Shown piece after piece: positions 6,664-14,258 of a stretch of 19,409 bases of DNA. The stretch covers positions 1-19,409 of the forward strand of contig CADBQE010000112.1 in NCBI GenBank assembly GCA_902796695.1, written 5' to 3'. The position numbers and the translations under genes were made by a program. The DNA is from an uncultured Lachnospiraceae bacterium. Lineage in GTDB: Bacteria > Bacillota > Clostridia > Lachnospirales > Lachnospiraceae. How positions within the stretch are numbered: position 1 is the stretch's first letter; the number at the start of each line of letters is the position of its first letter. The notes under the pieces are model-generated. The model was given only the letters and a program-made list of their open reading frames with translations. It was not told where the DNA came from and ran no database searches.

Positions 6664-6711
6664 AAAAAACAGAGCTGCGTGAGGAACCGTCCCCAAGCAG
6701 CTCTGTTTTTT
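6664..6711. terminator. Bidirectional intrinsic terminator between citXG and pepP
   Basis: Perfect 15-base arms AAAAAACAGAGCTGC (6664-6678) and its complement (6697-6711) enclose an 18-base loop. Each strand therefore gives a GC-containing stem followed by six T, so transcripts of citXG (rightward) and pepP (leftward) both end here. The loop reads GGAACCGTCCCC, a core that recurs, from memory, in REP-like intergenic repeats of Firmicutes. Confidence 0.9.
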
Positions 6712-6722
6712 CAGGTGAAGGG

Positions 6723-8519
6723 TCAGACCGGGCGGGTGATCTCCGCGAGCCAGGCGGCTTCTTCGGAGGTCAGGCCGTCTTTCAGGCGGGCATAGACCAT
6801 GGCGTGGTAGGCGTTTAAGGCGCGGCGCTCTTCGGGGCTGAGTTCCTCCAGAAGGACGGCGGTCAGGTCGATGGGGCAGAGGGTCAGGTGCTCGAAGCGC
6901 ATGAACTGGCCGTACTCATTGTTTTCGTCTTCCACACACAGCAGTTCGTTTTCGATCCGGATGCCGTGGGAGCCTTCCACGTATACGCCGGGTTCGTCCG
7001 TGGTCACCATGCCGGCTTCCAGGGTCACCAGCCCGTCCATCGTGGCGGGTTTTGTCCAGCGGAAGCCGTTGGGGCCTTCATGCACGTTCAGGACAAAGCC
7101 GATGCCGTGGCCGGTGCCGCAGCGGTAATCGATCCCCAGGTCCCACACGGGGCCGCGGGCCAGAATGTCCAGGAAATAGCAGGTGCAGCCCTTTAAGAAC
7201 TTGGCGGCGCCGAGGCGCAGCATGCTCTTTAAGACCGCCGTATAATGCCGCTTCTGCTCCTCCGTGACAGGCCCCAGCGCCATGGTGCGGGTAATGTCCG
7301 TGGAGCCGTCGCGGTACTGTCCGCCGGAGTCCACCAGCAGGAAGCCTTCGCGCTTGATCATCGCATAGCTTTCCGGCGTCGCTTTATAATGCATCATGGC
7401 CGCGTTCGGGCCCATGGCCGCGATCGTGTCAAAGGACAGGTCGAAGGCCCCTGCTTCGCGCCGGCACTGCTCCAGATGATCGCTCACGTCGATCTCGCTT
7501 AAGCTCTCCGGATCTTCCAGATGATACAGCCAGTACAGCCACTTCACCATCGCGATGCCGTCCTTGCGGTGCGCTTCCCGCATCGATTCCTGCTCGGTCG
7601 GGTTCTTGACGCACTTCATCAGCGTCGTGGGATTCGTCGCTTCTTTCTTCACGGCGTCCGCCGCCAGGTCCGCTTTCAGGCGGTAAGCCGTCTTGACGGG
7701 ATCGTAAAGCACGGTCTTGCCGGCCGAATGCTTCGGCGCTTCGGTCCAGAAGTCTTCGTATTCGGCCAGGGTGACGCCCTGTTCCTTCAGATAGGCCTTG
7801 ACTTCGTCATTGATGCAGCTCCTACGGCACCAGAACACGCACTCCGTTTCCGTGAGCATCAGGAAGCCGAATACGACAGGCGTATGAGGCAGGTCGCCGC
7901 CGCGGATATTGAGCAGCCAGGCGATATCGTCCAGAGAAGTCAGATAATGCACGTCCGCGCCGGCCTTTTTCATGGCTTCCCGCACGCGGGCGATCTTGCT
8001 CCGGGCGGATTCTCCGGTATATTTTTCTTCCAGGATGAACGCGTCATGGAAATCCTGCGGCTCGCGGTCCGCCCAGATCTCGCCTGCCAGATCGCGGCCG
8101 GGCGCCAGCTTCACCTGTTTTCCCTCCAGGGCTTTTTCCCAGCTTTCCACCAGGCGCGCCGTGACCATGCGGCCGTCAAAGCCGAGGGTCTGGCCGTCCT
8201 TCACGGTGTTTTTCAGGTATTCTTCCACGGTGGGAACGCCGGCCTGGGCCATGCGCATCAGACCGAAGCCGGATCCGGCGATCTGACGCTCCGCCTGGAT
8301 GAAATAGCGGCCGTCCGTCCACAGCCAGGCCTCCTCCTGCGTGATCACCAGCGTGCCGGCGGAGCCGGTAAAACCGCTCACGAACCGCATGCAGCGGAAA
8401 TGATCGCTCAGATATTCCGAGCCGTGGAAATCCCCGGAGGGGATCACATAGACGTCGATGCCGGCCTGCCGCATTTTTTCGCGCAGCGCCTGTAAAACGA
8501 TTTTCTTGCTCTCGCTCAT
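6723..8519 (-). CDS. pepP: Xaa-Pro aminopeptidase (aminopeptidase P, M24B family)
   Basis: This 598-residue cytoplasmic metallopeptidase removes an N-terminal residue that precedes proline. It has the long three-domain form: two creatinase-like N-terminal domains (about 8-135 and 165-300) and the pita-bread M24 domain (about 310-530), followed by a short C-terminal tail domain, as in human XPNPEP1. The five metal ligands are present: D397 and D408 in LLVDSGGQYRDGSTDITR, H471 in GTGHGIGF, E509 in TTDEPGVY and E523 in RIENELL. The start ATG at 8519 has a GGAGG ribosome site about 10 bases upstream. It lies 88 bases after arsR on the same strand and is probably the last gene of the glgC-glgD-arsR-pepP transcript, ending at the terminator at 6664-6711. 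No functional link to glycogen is obvious. Confidence 0.95.
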   Translation of the reverse strand: MSESKKIVLQALREKMRQAGIDVYVIPSGDFHGSEYLSDHFRCMRFVSGFTGSAGTLVITQEEAWLWTDGRYFIQAERQIAGSGFGLMRMAQAGVPTVEEYLKNTVKDGQTLGFDGRMVTARLVESWEKALEGKQVKLAPGRDLAGEIWADREPQDFHDAFILEEKYTGESARSKIARVREAMKKAGADVHYLTSLDDIAWLLNIRGGDLPHTPVVFGFLMLTETECVFWCRRSCINDEVKAYLKEQGVTLAEYEDFWTEAPKHSAGKTVLYDPVKTAYRLKADLAADAVKKEATNPTTLMKCVKNPTEQESMREAHRKDGIAMVKWLYWLYHLEDPESLSEIDVSDHLEQCRREAGAFDLSFDTIAAMGPNAAMMHYKATPESYAMIKREGFLLVDSGGQYRDGSTDITRTMALGPVTEEQKRHYTAVLKSMLRLGAAKFLKGCTCYFLDILARGPVWDLGIDYRCGTGHGIGFVLNVHEGPNGFRWTKPATMDGLVTLEAGMVTTDEPGVYVEGSHGIRIENELLCVEDENNEYGQFMRFEHLTLCPIDLTAVLLEELSPEERRALNAYHAMVYARLKDGLTSEEAAWLAEITRPV

Positions 8520-8607
8520 ATTGACGAGTCCTCCTTATTTGCCGGCCGGTTGCGGATCGGCCCCTGTGGTTTTGTTTTCGGTCCGACGGCAGGTCGGCCC
8601 CGCGGTT

Positions 8608-8994
8608 TTATTCTTTGATATGTTCCATGCCCTGGCTCAGGATGGAGGCGATGTGGCCGTCCGCCAGGGAATAGAAAACGGTCCGGCCTTCGCGGCGGGT
8701 CCGGACCAGATTCATCTGTTTCAGGATGCGGAGCTGATGGGAGATGGCCGGCTGCGTCATGCCCAGCAGCTGGGCGATATCGCATACGCAGGTTTCGGAG
8801 CACAGCAGCACGTAGAGGATCCGGATCCGCGTGGAATCCGAAAAGATCTTGAAGAAATCCGCCAGGGAATACAGATCCTCTTCCTCCGGCATGGCGTCCC
8901 GCACTTTTTTGACCAGATCTTCATGGACGTGAAGGAACCCGCAGACGTCCACGGGTTCCTCCTCCCAGGCCGGTCTTAGATCCAGGCGCTCCAT
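8608..8994 (-). CDS. ArsR/SmtB-family metal-responsive repressor (CadC-like)
   Basis: A 128-residue winged-helix regulator. The core is FKIFSDSTRIRILYVL (about 48-63) and the recognition helix MTQPAISHQLRIL (79-91). Several metal-binding positions are filled: C18 and H22/H24 in DVCGFLHVHED, C69/C71 in the ETCVCDIA helix, and D112, H114, H125, E128 in the C-terminal helix. This combines the CadC-type alpha-3N site and the SmtB-type alpha-5 site, so Zn, Cd or Pb sensing is likely. Such genes normally sit beside a metal-exporting ATPase; here no transporter is in the window. Its ATG overlaps the glgD stop by ATGA and there is only a weak ribosome site, so expression depends on glgD translation. 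Target promoters are unknown. Confidence 0.92.
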   Translation of the reverse strand: MERLDLRPAWEEEPVDVCGFLHVHEDLVKKVRDAMPEEEDLYSLADFFKIFSDSTRIRILYVLLCSETCVCDIAQLLGMTQPAISHQLRILKQMNLVRTRREGRTVFYSLADGHIASILSQGMEHIKE

Positions 8995-10091
8995 CAGAAC
9001 ACCACCCGGATATTGTCCGGCTCGCCCGTGATCCGGGAGCCGTCGGCGATTTTGGTCCTGGCTTCCACAATGCAGTTTTCCAGGTATACGTTGTCGCCTA
9101 CAAAGACATTGTTCATCAGGATGCAGTTCCTGACGACACTGCCGTCCCCCACATAGACTTTCTTGAAGAGGACGGAATCCTCCACATTGCCGTTCACGAT
9201 GGTGCCGCCGGCCACCAGGCTGTTGGAGACGTCCGCCACCCCGTTGAATTTGGCGGGCGGATTGTCGTCCACGCGGGTGTGGATCACCGGTTCCTCCACA
9301 AAGAAGTAGCGGCGCAGGGCCGGGTCCAGCATGTCCTTATTGCAGGCAAAGTAGGACGCCACGGATGCGATGTTCATCCAGTAGCCTTCGTGACGGTAGC
9401 ACATGATGCGCTTGGTGCTCAGATTCCGGAGCAGCACGTCGCGCACCAGGTCCTTGCCGCCCCGGTGCTTGCATTCTTCCAGGATCTGCACCAGATGGCG
9501 GCGGCGCACCACGTAAATGCCGCAGTTCACCAGGCCGTCCGCCGGACCGTGGTCGTTTTTCTCCGCCCATTCAGTGATCCGTCCGGTCTCATCGGTCTTG
9601 ATCAGGCCGAAGCGGCCGCTCTCCGCGCCGCTCATTTCCTTGCACACGACCGTCACTTCCGCGCCGGTCGCCACATGCTGCTCCAGCACTTTGTTGTAGT
9701 CCAGCTTATAGACGCCGTCACCGGAAGCAATGATCACATACGGCTCGTGACGTTCTTCGATAAAATCCAGGTTCTGGATCAGGGCGTCCGCCGTGCCTTC
9801 ATACCAGTTGCCGTTTTCCGGCGTGATCGTGGGATTGAGCAGGAACAGGCCGCCCTGCTTGCGTCCGAAATCCCACCACTTGGAAGAATTCAGGTGAAAG
9901 TTCAGGGAGCGGGTGCTGTACTGGGTCAGGACCGCTACCGTTCCCACCCCGGAATTGCTCATATTGCTGAGCGAAAAGTCCACACTGCGGTAAGTGCCGG
10001 CCAGAGGCATGGCTGCCACCGCCCGTTTCCGGGTCAGTTCCTGCAAAAGCTCCGAGCCGCCGCCCGCCAAAATGATTCCGACTGCTTTCAT
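8994..10091 (-). CDS. glgD: Glucose-1-phosphate adenylyltransferase partner subunit GlgD
   Basis: A 365-residue paralogue of GlgC, typical of Firmicutes, that forms mixed complexes with GlgC to make ADP-glucose for glycogen. Motifs: MSNSGVGTVAVLTQY, LNSSKWWDFGRKQGGLF, YEGTADALIQN and IIASGDGVYKLDY, then a C-terminal left-handed beta-helix domain (about 280-360) with hexapeptide-like repeats such as SLVAGGTIVNGNVEDSVLF. The nucleotide loop reads LAGGGSELLQELTRKRA and lacks the arginine present at the same place in GlgC (GGQGSRLGAL). This fits a regulatory rather than catalytic role, as reported for Firmicutes GlgD. The ATG overlaps the glgC stop by ATGA, with an AGGGAG ribosome site. The downstream end overlaps arsR. 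Confidence 0.94.
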   Translation of the reverse strand: MKAVGIILAGGGSELLQELTRKRAVAAMPLAGTYRSVDFSLSNMSNSGVGTVAVLTQYSTRSLNFHLNSSKWWDFGRKQGGLFLLNPTITPENGNWYEGTADALIQNLDFIEERHEPYVIIASGDGVYKLDYNKVLEQHVATGAEVTVVCKEMSGAESGRFGLIKTDETGRITEWAEKNDHGPADGLVNCGIYVVRRRHLVQILEECKHRGGKDLVRDVLLRNLSTKRIMCYRHEGYWMNIASVASYFACNKDMLDPALRRYFFVEEPVIHTRVDDNPPAKFNGVADVSNSLVAGGTIVNGNVEDSVLFKKVYVGDGSVVRNCILMNNVFVGDNVYLENCIVEARTKIADGSRITGEPDNIRVVF

Positions 10092-11359
10092 GACCGGACT
10101 CCCTTCTTGATGATATAGGCTCCGGAAGGAAGCGTTCCGTCCGGATAGTCTTCTGTTTCGGTTCTGCCGATGATGGCCGCGTTCCGCCCCACCGCGACAT
10201 CCGCGGGCACGCTGCTGCCCGCTCCGATCACGGTGATCTCGCTGTTATAGACCCGGGGGTCCAGCTGGGACGGAGCAAAATTGCCCGTGCCCACTCTGGC
10301 GCGCTCCCCGATCACGGAGCCTTCCGCCACGATCACCCGGTCCAGCTCCGCGCCCGCTTCCACGCGTACGCCGTTCATCAGGACCGAATCCTTCACAACG
10401 GCACCGGGGCCGATCGTCACATTGGCGCCCAGCACCGAATGGACCACCGAGCCTTCCACGACGGACCCGTCGCCGATCACGGAGGAGTGCACGGTCGCTT
10501 CCCGGGAAACATAGGCCGGCGGGTAGGCTTCGGAAGCGGTATAGATCTGCCAGAATTCCTCATACAGGTTGAATTCGGGCACCAGGTCCGTCAGTTCCAT
10601 ATTGGCTTCCCAGTAGGTGCTTAAGGTGCCTACGTCCTTCCAGTAGCTGTTGAATTCATAGGTATACAGGTTGTCGTTTTTGCGGAAAAGGTAAGGAATT
10701 ACGTGCATGCCGAAGTCACAGCCCGGCACATGGGACAGTTCCTCCAGCGCGCTCTTGAGCGAGCTGTAATTGAAGATATAGATGCCCATGGAGGCCAGAT
10801 TGCTGCGCGGATTCGCGGGCTTTTCCTCGAATTCCCGGATGTGGCCGTTTTCATCCGCCACGACGATGCCGTAGCGGCTCGCATCCTCCCACGGCACCGG
10901 CATCACCGCGATCGTCGCTTCCGCGCCGGTCTGACGGTGGCGGTTCAGCATGTCCTCGTAATCCATTTTATAGATGTGGTCACCGGACAGGATCAGTACA
11001 TAGTCCGGGTTGTACTGCTCCATGAACTCCATATTCTGGTATATGGCATTGGCCGTTCCCGTATACCATTCGCTGTCACCGGTCTTTTCGTACGGAGGCA
11101 GGATGGTCACGCCGCCGACCTGCTTGTCCAGGTCCCACGGGATCCCGATCCCGATATGCGTATTAAGCTGCAGCGGTCTGTACTGGGTCAGAACGCCCAC
11201 TGTGTCCACTCCGGAGTTGACGCAGTTGCTCAGGGGGAAGTCGATAATGCGGTACTTTCCGCCGAATGCCACCGCCGGTTTGGCCATCCCCTGGGTCAGC
11301 GCACCCAGGCGGCTTCCCTGCCCTCCCGCCAGCAGCATGGCGATCATCTGTTTCTTCAT
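10088..11359 (-). CDS. glgC: Glucose-1-phosphate adenylyltransferase, catalytic subunit
   Basis: A 423-residue ADP-glucose pyrophosphorylase: glucose-1-phosphate + ATP gives ADP-glucose + PPi, the committing step of bacterial glycogen synthesis. Motifs: MLLAGGQGSRLGALT (nucleotide loop), AKPAVAFGGKYRIIDFPLSN, WYTGTANAIYQN, the catalytic Asp in LILSGDHIYKMDY, FEEKPANPRS (sugar-phosphate contact) and YWKDVGT. The C-terminal quarter is a hexapeptide beta-helix (VIGDGSVVEGSVVHSVL and similar). The length is normal. An AAAGGAGGG ribosome site precedes the ATG. The gene has its own promoter after the terminator of the upstream lipoprotein gene, and heads the operon glgC-glgD-arsR-pepP. Glycogen synthase and branching genes are not in the window. 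Confidence 0.96.
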   Translation of the reverse strand: MKKQMIAMLLAGGQGSRLGALTQGMAKPAVAFGGKYRIIDFPLSNCVNSGVDTVGVLTQYRPLQLNTHIGIGIPWDLDKQVGGVTILPPYEKTGDSEWYTGTANAIYQNMEFMEQYNPDYVLILSGDHIYKMDYEDMLNRHRQTGAEATIAVMPVPWEDASRYGIVVADENGHIREFEEKPANPRSNLASMGIYIFNYSSLKSALEELSHVPGCDFGMHVIPYLFRKNDNLYTYEFNSYWKDVGTLSTYWEANMELTDLVPEFNLYEEFWQIYTASEAYPPAYVSREATVHSSVIGDGSVVEGSVVHSVLGANVTIGPGAVVKDSVLMNGVRVEAGAELDRVIVAEGSVIGERARVGTGNFAPSQLDPRVYNSEITVIGAGSSVPADVAVGRNAAIIGRTETEDYPDGTLPSGAYIIKKGVRS

Positions 11360-11400
11360 GAAGCATCCCTCCTTTTTGCTTCTTATGGAGATTCATCAAT

Positions 11401-11406
11401 ACTATA
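11401..11406 (-). promoter_or_regulatory. Candidate -10 box of the glgC operon
   Basis: On the minus strand TATAGT (11406-11401) lies 41 bases before the glgC ATG, directly behind the upstream terminator's T-run. A -35 cannot be recognised with confidence; the expected position falls in the T-run/stem of that terminator. Confidence 0.45.
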
Positions 11407-11418
11407 CCATATTCCTAT

Positions 11419-11457
11419 AAAAAAAGGAAGCCCAAAGCCGCAGGGGCCGGGGCTTCC
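11419..11457 (-). terminator. Intrinsic terminator of the trigger-factor-like lipoprotein gene
   Basis: On the minus strand the stem arms GGAAGCCC (11457-11450) and GGGCTTCC (11433-11426) are followed by seven T (11425-11419). It starts 26 bases after the stop codon and separates this gene from glgC. Confidence 0.88.
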
Positions 11458-11482
11458 CGATTTATGCCTGTCCGCACCTGTT

Positions 11483-12943
11483 TTACGGTTTTTCCTCCGT
11501 CATATAGCCGATGACCTTATCGTAAAGCAGCAGGTACTCCAGTTTGTTCCGTTCCGTTTCCGTCAGGGAGGCAAATTCCGTACCGTCCTCGCGGCAGCGG
11601 GCCTTCATCTCGTCTTCCGTGATGCTCAGATCGGCGCGGCCCGCGATCGCCCGGACCAGCAGGATTTCGTGGATTTCCTTTTCACACCGCTCATAGGCCC
11701 AGCGAATAAAATCTTCGCTGTCCTGTCCGGTCAGCACACGGAGGTACTCTTTTTCGGACAGGCCCAGCTGCTCCGCCCGGATCTTCATGTCGGAGGCGAA
11801 TGCCGCGGCCCGTTCGGCAAGTTTTTCCGGATCCGTGCGGAATTCGGAGCCGGACATCAGCTTTGTGCGCGCCGTTTCCCAGGCGGTCTGCCGGTTCCGC
11901 TGTCTCTCCTGCGTCCGCAGAGCTTCCTTCCAGGCCTCCGCCGAATCATAGTCCGTGTTTTCCCGCACGTAGTCATCCGTCAGGCCGCCCTCCCGGGGCT
12001 TATAGAGATACAGGATCCGGATCTCGCAGACTGCGGAAGGATCTGTTCCCGCTTCCACATAGAAACGGGTTTCTGGTGCGTAGGGAATCGTATACGTTTC
12101 ACCGGCCTTCCGGCCTTCCACGGATCCTTCTATTGCTTCGTCAAAATTTACGGTGCCGCAGCGGACCGGAACTTCCCGGACCTCATCATAAACCGTACTG
12201 TCGCTGTAGATTTTATAGCTGATTTTCATCAGGTCGCCCGGCTCAACAATCGTCTTGTCGATTTTTTCAATTCCGGGATGCCCCTCCATATATCGGCTGA
12301 TTTCTTCCGCCACGGCGTCTTCCGCCGGCGGGGCATACGCGGTCCTGGCCGCTTCGATATCCCCCAGTTTCAGTATTTCACCCATTCCGTCCAGCTGATA
12401 GCCGAAAATATATTCCCGATGCATCCGTTTTTCATCCTCCGGGGTTCCGGTCGTATGCCCCAGAGAACTGGACCAGACCAGAACAGCCGTCTCTCCGAAG
12501 GATCGGCGGATTTCCGCTGCCGCGGATGCCGCCTCCGGGCTGTCCAGATCCAGGTCTATTACGTAGATATCCCCCTTCCGGGAAGGATTCACCGTCACCG
12601 CGCAGACGGTATCCGGATACCTGCTCCGCAGTTCGTCCAGGAAAGCCTGCGGATCTTCCGGGAAAGCCGGCTCCGTTTCCTGCGAGGCTGCCGTGAGTTC
12701 CGCGGTTGTCGCAGCTTCCGTATTTTCTGCGGTTGTCACGGCTTCCGTATTTTCCGCGATTGTCACGGCCTCCGTATCTTCCGCGGTTGTCACGGCTTCC
12801 GACGCTTCCGCTGTTTTTGAAGCCTCCGCGGCTTCCGTGACTGTCGCGGGTTCCGCGGCTTTCTCTGTTGTTTTGACTCCGCTCCCGCAGGCGGACAGCA
12901 GGAGGATTGAAACAAAGAATACAATAATCACTCTTTTCTTCAT
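11483..12943 (-). CDS. Lipoprotein with trigger-factor/FKBP-like folding-chaperone architecture
   Basis: A 486-residue secreted lipoprotein. The signal peptide ends in a LLLSAC lipobox (Cys19), so the protein should be lipid-anchored outside the membrane. Residues 30-92 are a Thr/Ala/Glu-rich linker with four 9-residue repeats of the EAVTTAENT type. Residues about 95-200 are a domain I do not recognise. Residues about 232-312 resemble an FKBP/trigger-factor peptidyl-prolyl isomerase domain (VEPGDLMKISYKI, EAIEGSVEGRKAGETYTI). Residues about 320-480 resemble the helical arm domain of trigger factor (LTDDYVRENTDYDSAEAWKE, LGLSEKEYLRVLTG, ADLSITEDEMKAR). It may therefore fold exported proteins at the cell surface, like PrsA but from a different lineage. 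The gene has its own promoter and terminator. Homology was judged by eye. Confidence 0.72.
   Translation of the reverse strand: MKKRVIIVFFVSILLLSACGSGVKTTEKAAEPATVTEAAEASKTAEASEAVTTAEDTEAVTIAENTEAVTTAENTEAATTAELTAASQETEPAFPEDPQAFLDELRSRYPDTVCAVTVNPSRKGDIYVIDLDLDSPEAASAAAEIRRSFGETAVLVWSSSLGHTTGTPEDEKRMHREYIFGYQLDGMGEILKLGDIEAARTAYAPPAEDAVAEEISRYMEGHPGIEKIDKTIVEPGDLMKISYKIYSDSTVYDEVREVPVRCGTVNFDEAIEGSVEGRKAGETYTIPYAPETRFYVEAGTDPSAVCEIRILYLYKPREGGLTDDYVRENTDYDSAEAWKEALRTQERQRNRQTAWETARTKLMSGSEFRTDPEKLAERAAAFASDMKIRAEQLGLSEKEYLRVLTGQDSEDFIRWAYERCEKEIHEILLVRAIAGRADLSITEDEMKARCREDGTEFASLTETERNKLEYLLLYDKVIGYMTEEKP
12705..12812. repeat. Four 27-bp tandem repeats encoding the lipoprotein linker
   Basis: Units at 12705-12731, 12732-12758, 12759-12785 and 12786-12812 each match a GTTGTCACGGCTTCCGTATT-like pattern, with the last unit diverging at its end. 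They encode nonapeptides of the EAVTTAENT type in the threonine-rich linker after the signal peptide. Such in-frame arrays change copy number easily, so linker length may vary between strains. Confidence 0.85.
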
Positions 12944-12973
12944 AATTCTTGCCCTCCTCGCTATTTATTTTAT

Positions 12974-13001
12974 ATAATACATTTTTTTGCGAAGGCGTCA
13001 A
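12974..13001 (-). promoter_or_regulatory. Sigma-A promoter of the trigger-factor-like lipoprotein gene
   Basis: On the minus strand TTGACG (13001-12996) and TATTAT (12979-12974) are separated by 16 bases. The start would fall near 12967, about 24 bases before the ATG, with a GAGGAGGG ribosome site between. Confidence 0.75.
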
Positions 13002-13101
13002 GTCTCCGTGTAAAATAATTCATCATTTTTTGTGTTTCGACCGATTATTATGCATACGAACGCGGAAAAAACGCCGCACACGCTGTAAGGGCTCCGAAAG
13101 G

Positions 13102-13133
13102 GGCGGGGCCGATACGGTCCCCCTTGCCCCGCC
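13102..13133. repeat. GC-rich inverted repeat upstream of the yhaO-like gene
   Basis: Perfect 8-bp arms GGCGGGGC (13102-13109) and GCCCCGCC (13126-13133) with a 16-base loop and no T-run. The right arm overlaps the predicted -35 box of the following promoter, so an operator or a DNA hairpin is more likely than a terminator. Confidence 0.6.
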
Positions 13134-13152
13134 GGCGAAAAAGCGCTATACT
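13124..13152 (+). promoter_or_regulatory. Sigma-A promoter of the yhaO-yhaN-like operon
   Basis: TTGCCC (13124-13129) and TATACT (13147-13152) are separated by exactly 17 bases. The start would be near 13159, about 20 bases before the ATG. The -10 box overlaps the left arm of an 11-bp inverted repeat. Confidence 0.7.
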
Positions 13153-13180
13153 TCACCTATCAAGCACTGAGGTGAAGTAT
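13148..13180. promoter_or_regulatory. 11-bp perfect inverted repeat over -10 box and start codon (operator candidate)
   Basis: Arms ATACTTCACCT (13148-13158) and AGGTGAAGTAT (13170-13180) match perfectly around an 11-base centre. The left arm covers most of the -10 box; the right arm covers the AGGTGA ribosome site and the first two bases of the ATG. A start near 13159 leaves out the left arm, so a DNA-bound repressor is more likely than an RNA hairpin unless transcription starts further upstream. Confidence 0.6.
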
Positions 13181-14258
13181 GCGTTTTATTCATACAGCGG
13201 ATCTGCATATCGGGGCGAAGCCGGACGCGGAGCGTCCGTGGGGGCCGGCCAGAGAGGATGCCGTCAGGCATTCCCTGGAGCGTTTTGCGGATCTTTGCAA
13301 TCAGGAGGAAGCCGATCTGCTGCTGATCGCGGGAGATCTGTTTCATTTTCCGCCGACCGAGGCCATGCTGAAGGAGGCGGACCGTCAGTTTTCGCGCATG
13401 ACGCGGACCCGGGTGGTCATGATTGCGGGCAATCATGATTATCTGCGCCCCGGCTGCGCGTTCAGCCGTCATACATTTCCGCCCAACGTCACGCTGCTGG
13501 CCGGACCGGGGCTCCGGACGGTCTCTTTCCCGGAATGGGGTCTGGACGTCACCGGCTTCAGCTATGACAGCGAGATCCTGCGGGATAATCCCGCGGAAGG
13601 ATATCAGCCGCCCCGGAACGGTCTGCGGCATTTTCTGCTGCTGCACGGCGGCGACCGGGATCACGCGCCGGTGAATTCCGCCGCGCTGCAGGAAGCCGGC
13701 TGGGACTATATCGCCATGGGCCACATCCACCGGCCTTCCTTGAACGAAGCCGGCAAAGCCGCCATGCCCGGTTCCCCGGAAGCGCTGGACCGCACCGAAA
13801 CCGGCGAACACGGCTATTATCAGGGGGAAACGGACGCCTCGGGCCTCACGCTGGCATGGCGTCGCTTTTCCCGCTTTACCTATACGGACCTGAAGATCAA
13901 TGTGACCCCGGAAGTGACGCAGGAGGCACTGGAATCCCTGCTGCGCCGGCGCCTGAAGACGGACGGGTCCGAAGTCTGCCGCGTTCTTCTGGGCGGCCGC
14001 CGGGATCCCGCCGTGCATTTCGACCGGGAAGCCCTGCTGCGTCTGGGGCCCGTCAGCGACGTGCGGGATGATTCCGTGCCCGATTACGACTGGGAAGCCT
14101 TTGCGGAACGCCCGGAGCAGGATCTGCTGCGCCGTACGATCCGGGAGCTGGCGCCGTCCGGCCCGGACGCGGAGGACCCGCTGCGGAAAAAAGCGCTGTA
14201 TTATGCTCTGGATGCCCTGCTGGCTTCGGAGAGCGGTAAACAGGAGGTACTGCGGTGA
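13179..14258 (+). CDS. SbcD/YhaO-like DNA repair exonuclease subunit (metallophosphoesterase)
   Basis: A 359-residue calcineurin-like phosphoesterase of the SbcD/Mre11/YhaO group, the nuclease half of a DNA end-processing complex. Metal-site motifs are all present: TADLHIG (D8, H10), IAGDLFHF (D53), AGNHDYL (N85, H86), LLHGGDRD (H156) and MGHIHRP (H182, H184). The C-terminal 140 residues are the variable capping/ATPase-binding part. The length fits YhaO rather than the longer E. coli SbcD (about 400). The start is the ATG at 13179 with an AGGTGA ribosome site. It overlaps the next gene by GTGA, as expected for two subunits of one complex. Likely role: double-strand break or hairpin processing; the exact substrate cannot be read. 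Confidence 0.92.
   Translation: MRFIHTADLHIGAKPDAERPWGPAREDAVRHSLERFADLCNQEEADLLLIAGDLFHFPPTEAMLKEADRQFSRMTRTRVVMIAGNHDYLRPGCAFSRHTFPPNVTLLAGPGLRTVSFPEWGLDVTGFSYDSEILRDNPAEGYQPPRNGLRHFLLLHGGDRDHAPVNSAALQEAGWDYIAMGHIHRPSLNEAGKAAMPGSPEALDRTETGEHGYYQGETDASGLTLAWRRFSRFTYTDLKINVTPEVTQEALESLLRRRLKTDGSEVCRVLLGGRRDPAVHFDREALLRLGPVSDVRDDSVPDYDWEAFAERPEQDLLRRTIRELAPSGPDAEDPLRKKALYYALDALLASESGKQEVLR

Noticed and set aside
7521..8495. 324-codon open frame on the plus strand opposite pepP
   Set aside because: Antisense shadow; pepP has all five metal ligands in the other strand.
10703..12820. 705-codon open frame on the plus strand
   Set aside because: It runs antisense through glgC, the intergenic terminator and the lipoprotein gene. 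The protein has no recognisable domain, and such frames are expected opposite GC-rich genes.
13011..13100. Small gene or RNA between the divergent lipoprotein and yhaO-like genes
   Set aside because: No start with ribosome site and no conserved RNA fold could be recognised; only AT-rich promoter sequence and a short GC hairpin.
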